Source: Acholoe squamosa (lineage: Eukaryota > Annelida > Polychaeta > Phyllodocida > Polynoidae). Taken from it: a stretch of 64,000 nt of DNA. Shown one piece after another: positions 11,287 to 19,900 of the stretch. The notes beneath the pieces are model-generated. The model saw nothing but the letters and a program-made list of their open reading frames with translations, made no database searches and was not told where the DNA came from. The stretch spans positions 58,610,813 to 58,674,812 of the forward strand of contig OX439038.1 of the NCBI GenBank assembly GCA_949317995.1, given 5' to 3'. A program made the translations under genes and the position numbers. Position 1 is the stretch's first letter; each line of letters begins with the position of its first letter.

Positions 11287-11430
11287 GTGGTTTTGTTATA
11301 TAATTACCAGTTGTTTGAAATTGAAATGAATATGAAATTCAAGATAAAAAGCTTGGCCACCAATGACTTTTACATTCCCTCCAGACTAGCTCAGAACATA
11401 GTGACTCTCAATACAGAGTTCAGGGCACTT

Positions 11431-11502
11431 GGCTTGTTGGTCTAGGGGTATGATTCTCGCTTCGGGTGCGAGAGGTCCCGGGTTCAATTCCCGGACAAGC
11501 CC
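11431..11502 (+). tRNA. tRNA-Pro (CGG), unit 7
   Basis: Sequence identical to the unit 1 gene. Confidence 0.97.
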
Positions 11503-11808
11503 AATATTTAGGCAACAAACTTAAACATTTGACATTCACACCTGAAAACTGTCAAGTGGCTCACCAATGGAATTAAAGATGTTATCGCCAAACAATCTTG
11601 GACACTAGGGAGGTTTAGCAAACACAACGTACTTCACTCAAACCTGATTTTACGTAGACGTAGCAGTGCTGTAAGTATGCTGCACGTCTGCGTTATAATG
11701 CCTACGTAGTGACTGCTAAACCTCACTATTTTTTCAAATCTCCTATTTCGGCTGAATCCCATTTCTTTTCACTTAATGGACATTTACCAGTGCCCATTAA
11801 CTAATTGT

Positions 11809-11880
11809 GGCTTGTTGGTCTAGGGGTATGATTCTCGCTTAGGGTGCGAGAGGTCCCGGGTTCAAATCCCGGACAAGCCC
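11809..11880 (+). tRNA. tRNA-Pro (AGG), unit 8
   Basis: Sequence identical to the unit 1 gene. Confidence 0.97.
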
Positions 11881-12126
11881 TCACTTTATGCCACTTTTGG
11901 CAAAAAGCTCAATTCTTAATCTATAGCATATCATTTGTATGCCATTGCTGACTACTCAAAATATGTCTATCTTGCATTTTTCGACTTGAAACAGCTCAAA
12001 TATAGGCGAGGTGCTTAAAAATAATTTTACTTGCTTTAACTTCTCAGACGCCCACTACATAACAAAACCAATCACAATATCGATATAGAGAAACAAGTCA
12101 GGATGACCATGTTTTGCCATGCAGGT

Positions 12127-12198
12127 TCCCAGGTGGTCTAGTGGTTAGGATTCGGCGCTCTCACCGCCGCGGCCGGGGTTCGATTCCCCGTCTGGGAA
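12127..12198 (+). tRNA. tRNA-Glu (CTC), unit 8
   Basis: Sequence identical to the unit 1 gene. Confidence 0.97.
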
Positions 12199-12498
12199 GT
12201 GACGCTTTTCCCTTTGAAATACCCTATGTGTCCTTGCAGCAATATTGTGAACATGTCTTACGAAGAAATGAATCAAAATGACTTGGTATGAACCAAGCAG
12301 ATTTCAGCAAAGTTGAAACGTTTCACACTCAGAAGCAATTTGCCTCCATACTAACACCTAAGGCAGACACAATGGGTATATCATTCCCAAAGGAATGCCA
12401 TCTATATTCAGACCTTTTCCTTCATGGTAGTTGTTTCCTTAATATCCAGAATGTCGATGATGTTTCAAATGAAGCTATCATTTTCAAATTAGACCACA

Positions 12499-12570
12499 TC
12501 CCAGGTGGTCTAGTGGTTAGGATTCGGCGCTTTCACCGCCGCGGCCGGGGTTCGATTCCCCGTCTGGGAA
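12499..12570 (+). tRNA. tRNA-Glu (TTC), unit 8
   Basis: Sequence identical to the unit 1 gene. Confidence 0.97.
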
Positions 12571-12886
12571 GCAGTTTTTAAAAAATAATTTTACTTGCTT
12601 TAACTTCTCAGACACCCACTACAATTCAATATACAACTGAGAAACCCAATCTGTCTGTCATTATAAAATCCACATCACATAATCAATATGGTGTTCTCAC
12701 CAAAAGCAAGGTTCTGGTTTATTGCACTTAAACATTGCAAGTACAGACATGTCTCGACCCATGGTGAGAGTCCCACTGAACACATAGAAATATGGTGAAT
12801 GCTTTGCACAGATCATGTTAAATCTGAAAGGTAACCACCTGAAGGTGATGCACAAAAATGAATGGCTTTACATTCAAGGAGTGCAG

Positions 12887-12959
12887 GCCTCGATAGCTCA
12901 GTTGGGAGAGCGTTAGACTGAAGATCTAAAGGTCCCCGGTTCGATCCCGGGTCTGGGCA
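12887..12959 (+). tRNA. tRNA-Phe (GAA), unit 8
   Basis: Sequence identical to the unit 1 gene. Confidence 0.96.
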
Positions 12960-13103
12960 GTGGTTTTGTTATATAATTACCAGTTGTTTGAAATTGAAAT
13001 GAATATGAAATTCAAGATAAAAAGCTTGGCCACCAATGACTTTTACATTCCCTCCAGACTAGCTCAGAACATAGTGACTCTCAATACAGAGTTCAGGGCA
13101 CTT

Positions 13104-13175
13104 GGCTTGTTGGTCTAGGGGTATGATTCTCGCTTCGGGTGCGAGAGGTCCCGGGTTCAATTCCCGGACAAGCCC
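13104..13175 (+). tRNA. tRNA-Pro (CGG), unit 8
   Basis: Sequence identical to the unit 1 gene. Confidence 0.97.
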
Positions 13176-13481
13176 AATATTTAGGCAACAAACTTAAACA
13201 TTTGACATTCACACCTGAAAACTGTCAAGTGGCTCACCAATGGAATTAAAGATGTTATCGCCAAACAATCTTGGACACTAGGGAGGTTTAGCAAACACAA
13301 CGTACTTCACTCAAACCTGATTTTACGTAGACGTAGCAGTGCTGTAAGTATGCTGCACGTCTGCGTTATAATGCCTACGTAGTGACTGCTAAACCTCACT
13401 ATTTTTTCAAATCTCCTATTTCGGCTGAATCCCATTTCTTTTCACTTAATGGACATTTACCAGTGCCCATTAACTAATTGT

Positions 13482-13553
13482 GGCTTGTTGGTCTAGGGGT
13501 ATGATTCTCGCTTAGGGTGCGAGAGGTCCCGGGTTCAAATCCCGGACAAGCCC
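13482..13553 (+). tRNA. tRNA-Pro (AGG), unit 9
   Basis: Sequence identical to the unit 1 gene. Confidence 0.97.
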
Positions 13554-13799
13554 TCACTTTATGCCACTTTTGGCAAAAAGCTCAATTCTTAATCTATAGC
13601 ATATCATTTGTATGCCATTGCTGACTACTCAAAATATGTCTATCTTGCATTTTTCGACTTGAAACAGCTCAAATATAGGCGAGGTGCTTAAAAATAATTT
13701 TACTTGCTTTAACTTCTCAGACGCCCACTACATAACAAAACCAATCACAATATCGATATAGAGAAACAAGTCAGGATGACCATGTTTTGCCATGCAGGT

Positions 13800-13871
13800 T
13801 CCCAGGTGGTCTAGTGGTTAGGATTCGGCGCTCTCACCGCCGCGGCCGGGGTTCGATTCCCCGTCTGGGAA
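13800..13871 (+). tRNA. tRNA-Glu (CTC), unit 9
   Basis: Sequence identical to the unit 1 gene. Confidence 0.97.
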
Positions 13872-14171
13872 GTGACGCTTTTCCCTTTGAAATACCCTAT
13901 GTGTCCTTGCAGCAATATTGTGAACATGTCTTACGAAGAAATGAATCAAAATGACTTGGTATGAACCAAGCAGATTTCAGCAAAGTTGAAACGTTTCACA
14001 CTCAGAAGCAATTTGCCTCCATACTAACACCTAAGGCAGACACAATGGGTATATCATTCCCAAAGGAATGCCATCTATATTCAGACCTTTTCCTTCATGG
14101 TAGTTGTTTCCTTAATATCCAGAATGTCGATGATGTTTCAAATGAAGCTATCATTTTCAAATTAGACCACA

Positions 14172-14243
14172 TCCCAGGTGGTCTAGTGGTTAGGATTCGG
14201 CGCTTTCACCGCCGCGGCCGGGGTTCGATTCCCCGTCTGGGAA
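14172..14243 (+). tRNA. tRNA-Glu (TTC), unit 9
   Basis: Sequence identical to the unit 1 gene. Confidence 0.97.
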
Positions 14244-14559
14244 GCAGTTTTTAAAAAATAATTTTACTTGCTTTAACTTCTCAGACACCCACTACAATTC
14301 AATATACAACTGAGAAACCCAATCTGTCTGTCATTATAAAATCCACATCACATAATCAATATGGTGTTCTCACCAAAAGCAAGGTTCTGGTTTATTGCAC
14401 TTAAACATTGCAAGTACAGACATGTCTCGACCCATGGTGAGAGTCCCACTGAACACATAGAAATATGGTGAATGCTTTGCACAGATCATGTTAAATCTGA
14501 AAGGTAACCACCTGAAGGTGATGCACAAAAATGAATGGCTTTACATTCAAGGAGTGCAG

Positions 14560-14632
14560 GCCTCGATAGCTCAGTTGGGAGAGCGTTAGACTGAAGATCT
14601 AAAGGTCCCCGGTTCGATCCCGGGTCTGGGCA
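14560..14632 (+). tRNA. tRNA-Phe (GAA), unit 9
   Basis: Sequence identical to the unit 1 gene. Confidence 0.96.
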
Positions 14633-14776
14633 GTGGTTTTGTTATATAATTACCAGTTGTTTGAAATTGAAATGAATATGAAATTCAAGATAAAAAGCTT
14701 GGCCACCAATGACTTTTACATTCCCTCCAGACTAGCTCAGAACATAGTGACTCTCAATACAGAGTTCAGGGCACTT

Positions 14777-14848
14777 GGCTTGTTGGTCTAGGGGTATGAT
14801 TCTCGCTTCGGGTGCGAGAGGTCCCGGGTTCAATTCCCGGACAAGCCC
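14777..14848 (+). tRNA. tRNA-Pro (CGG), unit 9
   Basis: Sequence identical to the unit 1 gene. It is the last intact tRNA gene of the array. Confidence 0.97.
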
Positions 14849-15069
14849 AATATTTAGGCAACAAACTTAAACATTTGACATTCACACCTGAAAACTGTCA
14901 AGTGGCTCACCAATGGAATTAAAGATGTTATCGCCAAACAATCTTGGACACTAGGGAGGTTTAGCAAACACAACGTACTTCACTCAAACCTGATTTTACG
15001 TAGACGTAGCAGTGCTGTAAGTATGCTGCACGTCTGCGTTATAATGCCTACGTAGTGACTGCTAAACCT

Positions 15070-15133
15070 CATGTCTTATGAAGGAAATGAATCAAAATGA
15101 CTTGGTATGAACCAAGCAGATTTCAGCAAAGTT
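15070..15133 (+). repeat. Truncated array remnant
   Basis: These 64 bases match the spacer between the two Glu genes (positions 555-617 of unit 1), with a few changes. They are joined directly to the 3' inverted repeat of the last unit-boundary MITE. About 490 bp that should separate the two, including Pro(AGG) and Glu(CTC), are missing. This is the decayed right edge of the array. Confidence 0.85.
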
Positions 15134-16112
15134 TTAATGTATGCCAGGGTGCCATTGAAGTCCACCCTATTTAAGGCTAGTTCCAGTTGCTAATTCACAT
15201 ATAATATTCTCAATGTATCGCAGGATGCCATCAAAGTCCACCCCTACTTGATGCTAGATGGGCAGAACACTATTTCCTTTTACCAAAATCATTCCTGTAT
15301 CACATTCACCGCACACAGAGGGTATGGGTTGTTTGGCACAAAATAGTAAAATTTAGCAATGGTATATCAAATAGTTCCGGAGTTGAAGTACATTTATTTC
15401 CCCTGTTACCATCCTGAGGGCAGAATATTGCATTTTGTGAAAATCTACAAAACGCCAAGCTATTTCCGCATTTGACGGTTTTTTATCCCATGAAGCTATG
15501 TTAAGTGGTTCTAGAGCTGCAAACGTAAAAAAAAAATAAATAATTTGAAGCTACATGCATATATTCATACGCGCCCCATCACACAGCGGAGGCACTTTTT
15601 CCCAGTCACACAGTGAGCAGATGAAGCCTGTATCATTCTAGTTGATGAGGTTATCCCACTGAGGCATTGTCCAGTCTCCACCACCAATAACAAGCCCATA
15701 ATCCAACATTTCAGTAGGGACTCTTTTACGATACTTCCTACTTCCTTTCAACTATACTTCATTATATCTTCCTTATATATGCTAAAACTCAACTGAAAAC
15801 TTAGTGGGGAGAGGGTTAATCATACCTTACCATATACTATTGTACCTAGGTACTGTTCAGTCGTCTTACATGGGCTACAGATGAAATTGACTTGGTCTGA
15901 ATCAAACAAGACTAACACAAACTCCAGAGGTTTTATACATTAATAAGCAATTAGATTTCACAGTAACTCAAAAGATACATGCAGTAGACAGAACAGTGAA
16001 TCTTGAATTTTAGCATGGCAATCATTCATATGACACATTTCTTCCATTTATTTCATTTTTTCATGTTTTTTTTTATGTTGTTTTTTCATACATACGTTTT
16101 GGTATAATATTA
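15134..16112. other. Intergenic stretch, no gene seen
   Basis: AT-rich single-copy DNA with no convincing reading frame or RNA gene. On the minus strand an AATAAA lies at 16047-16052. It is the first such signal I see downstream of both POP4 and DHFR. Confidence 0.6.
16047..16052 (-). terminator. Candidate poly(A) signal for DHFR
   Basis: AATAAA on the minus strand, 252 bp beyond the DHFR stop codon. The MITE at 16113-16231 would then lie in the DHFR 3' UTR. Confidence 0.4.
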
Positions 16113-16231
16113 GGGAGGTTTAGCAACAACAACGTACGTCCTCCGTAGCTCATTTAACGCAGACGTACCAGTGCTGTAGGTATGCTGTATGTCTGCGTTT
16201 CATTGCTCACGCAGTTGGTGCTAAACCTCCC
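16113..16231. mobile_element. MITE related to the tRNA-array boundary element
   Basis: Inverted ends GGGAGGTTTAGCA and TGCTAAACCTCCC, 119 bp in all. It is flanked by TTA on the left and TAA on the right. Internal sequence (constant stretches with CAGTGCTGTA and GTCTGCGTT) matches the element at every unit boundary of the tRNA array. PIF/Harbinger-like by end sequence, but too short to code for anything. Confidence 0.75.
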
Positions 16232-16303
16232 TAATGTCAGATTTCCAAGAGGTAATGAGACTCTGAAACCAATTATAGCAATTACCATAGAGCCTAACCT
16301 TAC

Positions 16304-16861
16304 TCAGGCTTTCCTGTCATAAACTTCAAAACGATACCGAATTCCATTGTCTTCTTTCTCAGTCCCATCTATTCCTTCTGCATCAACCTTCTCGAAGGTC
16401 TTAGAGTCAAATTCTGGGAGAAAGGTGTCACATTCAAAGTCGGCATCCACGTGTGTATAGTAGATGCGACTGCAAAGTGGCGAGGACAGTGCTAGCTGAT
16501 AAATGGAGCTACCACCAATGATGAATAGCCCTTCAATAGATTTAGCATGTTCCCGGGTTGAACACAGACTGATGGCATCATCCAAGCTGTTTGCTAGGTG
16601 CGCACCCTCGGGGGCTGATGTCCAGTTGCGACTGATGACCACATTGAAACGATCCGCAAGGGGTCTGAATTTTGTCGGAATGGACTCCCATGTCTTCCTA
16701 CCCATTATGACAGCATTCTGCAGAGCAGGGTCTTCAGTCTCCTTTGTGATCTTCTTGAAGAAAGCCATGTCACCCTTGAGTCTCCATGGTAGGTTGCCAT
16801 TGACACCAATACCACGGTTATTACAGGCTGCAACCACAAGATTCAGTTTCTTTGACGTCAT
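16304..16861 (-). CDS. DHFR: Dihydrofolate reductase, intronless
   Basis: 185 codons in one uninterrupted frame encode a full-length animal-type dihydrofolate reductase (human is 187 residues). The enzyme reduces dihydrofolate to tetrahydrofolate with NADPH in the cytosol, for thymidylate and purine synthesis. Visible landmarks are GIGVNGNLPWRLKGD (17-31, folate site), MGRKTWESIP (53-62, NADPH site), IIGGSSIYQLA (114-124, NADPH phosphate loop) and FECDTFLPEF near residue 142. The folate-site acid is Asp31 rather than the Glu usual in animals. Vertebrate DHFR has several introns; none is present here, so intron loss or an old retrocopy is likely, although the frame is intact and probably functional. 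The ATG lies 91 bp after the POP4 stop on the same strand. A pyrimidine tract ending in CAG sits just before the ATG. A CRE-like TGACGTCA overlaps the start. Confidence 0.96.
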   Translation of the reverse strand: MTSKKLNLVVAACNNRGIGVNGNLPWRLKGDMAFFKKITKETEDPALQNAVIMGRKTWESIPTKFRPLADRFNVVISRNWTSAPEGAHLANSLDDAISLCSTREHAKSIEGLFIIGGSSIYQLALSSPLCSRIYYTHVDADFECDTFLPEFDSKTFEKVDAEGIDGTEKEDNGIRYRFEVYDRKA

Positions 16862-16952
16862 TTCTGCGGCCGCTTAAGTCCAATAGAGGAAGAAGAGTAC
16901 TTCTTTAGTGTAGCTTAAAGGCTCCTTGAGAGTTCTGGAGTTGAAATGTTAA

Positions 16953-19900
16953 TTACAAGTCAACTGTTGCCTTAACTTTGAACTTCTTGGAGACCCTATC
17001 GCTTGAGCGAATCCTAAACTGGTTACCATAGATTGTGAAGATGTAGCCGGCGTGCTGCACAGTGAAAACGGTATTCTGTTTTGGAATAGCTGCAATTAGG
17101 AAAACAGTTCAATCAAATGCAGTACTCTTAACAGGTTCAAGTCTTTTCCCTACAAAAATATCAGTTTGCTCATAAAAGATTTCTGCACAGAACAGTGGGA
17201 AATTGTTGGAACTGTAACTGGGATTACCATCACTGGCAAGGAAGGGATAGTGACTGTGTTACTAACAAGTTGCACGGATCAACAAATATCTGGTTTTGTG
17301 TGGTTGGAGACGTGGGATGGAATTTTTTTTTTATGTACGCTGACCTCTGCCGTAATTTTGCATATAACATTATATATTAAATACCCGAAATTCTTGTATT
17401 CTCGTCACATGGCCAAAACTGTAGGGTCAGTAGGTCAGTTTTTTGTTCCACACATGCTCTATTCCTGCGCCAGTGGGCTTATATTGATACCAAATATGCG
17501 ATATTTTGATGATTCTTCTAGGAGTTTTTTTGTGATTTTTACACACACACAAAAGAAAAATGGGTTAACTTGAGGATCACGCCTGAAGATTAGGGTCTGA
17601 AGGGATAAAACTTAAATACCGTCAGTGCTTACTGGCCATGCATTATTAGGCTCAAAGGGTCAGCACCATAAACAATGCTGTGTCAAAGAGGTATATTGGT
17701 GCATAAGGACAACCAATAAACAATGAACCCTTGATCCATTACGCTAACTTTGTGATGTCAAGCAAAAATATTCAAATCAAGATTAAGGCTCTACCATAAC
17801 ACTCTACCATAAATACTTATCATGCTTACTTTTGAGACGATCTTCCTTTGTGATGATTCGGAAGACGTTGCGGGTTTCCTGTACAACAATGCCCGTGGCA
17901 CCAACCAAACCTGGACACCGAGATCTGGTAACAGTAATAATTGACCCGTGGTAGTCAGCACGTAGAAGTTGTTGTTCTGCTACAGCCTTATTCTGGGAGC
18001 CTAACCTGAATTCAAGAGTTTCAGCATTACGTCCAATTTATATGCTGCAGCCTAAAGCTGGCCAGATTCTTGACATAGATATATGTAGTAATAGACCTTT
18101 AGCAAGTCGAACTTAACTGTACAGATCAACATAGGCGCAGGTAATTCATATGTACATGAGGATCATGCATTCAGGGCTTGTATGAAATTCAATCAACTAT
18201 GAGTCCCTTATAAGTATTCAGTCGCCCTCATAACGATTTAATATAATATTGTTGTTGTTGGTAAGAATTTTATTGATCATATGTACACACAGACAGTTCT
18301 GCTATTTTCAATGTGATCAATATAATTATATGCAAATAAACATACAAACATTATTATCACAGTAAGAAGTACTCATCACAGGTAGTTGGCATCATGTACA
18401 CTTGTCAGGCATAATATGAACACTCGTTAGGAATTTTTCTTAGTCAGGGGTGTGAAATCCCGAAACCCATTTCCTCTGAAGTGTAACATACGGCTTGCTA
18501 GTTAATGTTTTTTATGTAGGATAAAGCTTAACAAAAGTTGTTCTAATGTTATTTGAGCAGAATATAACACACACTGTTGTACAGGGATGTTTGAAATTAC
18601 CATTTGGAGGCCAACAATTCTCAATCTGGAATGACATTGGCAGAAATTTCAAGTCAGACCCCCCCCCCTACAAATGGTAATTTCTTTTCTCAGTGGATTT
18701 GCATAGATCTCAAGAATGGTCTTTCTGGGCATCAAAAATGCGGATTTACGCGTTTCCGTGGAGATTTCACACCCCTGTTAGTATTGCATTTGGTCTAATC
18801 TTAAGTGTCAATCACATTTAGCTTACATTTCATACAATACATTCATACAACAGAGTATGTTAATGCATAAATTACTTAGTTTGTAGGGTGATGCAATCAC
18901 CAGCCCCACATAGGGAAAATTCTTTCCATTCATTTCCAATATTTGGTACAGCTAATCTAATCAGTACATTACATTGGATAGATCCTAAAAATCTATTCCT
19001 GCTTTATGTTCTTCCTGAAACTCTTTAGGTCTCTTGACCGTTGTTGCAATACAGTCAGTGAGTCCCATGGGGTACATGTCCTGAGGAAGTGGTTCTGGAT
19101 TGTTTGCAGGCTCAATACACCGTCCACCGGGGCACCATCCACAACTAGGTCCCCATAGTCAAGTATAGGGAGAATTTTTTTTTTTTTTTTTTTTACGAGG
19201 TATTCCATATGGGCAATTCCTCCGCATTAGGAGGATATGCTTACGTGACCGTGACTTCATAAAGTATGGCGTTATGAAGGGACGCCACTTTGTGAGACAC
19301 GGGTATGACCCTTGTCTAGTACAATCAGCCTTCTTGAAAGCCTGGGCTCAATCACGAGACCTACTCCTGGAATCCCTGTGCCAAAAAGAAGGACACTAAC
19401 CCTCATCTTCTCATCCAAACCTTTTCACCAGGTTCTGAATGCCTGTCGAAAATAGTGATGAAAAACTGGGACCTCCTGATACGATCTTATCATACCAGGA
19501 AAATTCACTCCCAAGGCTTCCAGACCGTGTACAAGAAGCCGCGGAATATTGGTTCCTTTGTCATCCGTGCCAAGTTACCACCCCCACCCAGAGTGAGGGT
19601 AGCAACCAGTGCCAATCTCTGCCGCACCAAAGGCTGTGGATGTTGCACCCGGATGAATTTCTCGGGGAAAATAGTCTGTGACACTACCGGCCGTACATAC
19701 TCCTCGATGATGAATGTATGTTGTAAGAGCTCCAATGTCATCTACAGCTTAGGCTGCAAACGCTGTGGCAAAAAGTATGTAGGACAGAGGAAGGGGCCTT
19801 TGATGGACCGCATACGGACCCATTTTTACAACATCAGGAATAATGTCACGAGCATCGTAGGTGCTCATTTCAACTCAGCCTTCCATAGTCAGTTGGATGA

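Larger units (their letters stand above)
1..15070 (+). repeat. Tandem tRNA gene array, nine units
   Basis: Units span 1-1673, 1674-3330, 3331-5003, 5004-6676, 6677-8349, 8350-10022, 10023-11695, 11696-13368 and 13369-15041, followed by 29 bp of a tenth. Unit 2 lacks 16 bp near 3305. Units otherwise differ at only a handful of positions over 1.67 kb, including spacers, which implies very recent amplification or strong homogenisation. Each unit has five tRNA genes, all on the plus strand. The first bases of the window already lie inside a unit, so the array probably continues to the left. The repeat junction as phased here falls inside a MITE. Confidence 0.97.

Noticed and set aside
16503..16877. 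Plus-strand frame of 124 codons
   Set aside because: Lies on the opposite strand of the DHFR coding sequence; shadow frame.
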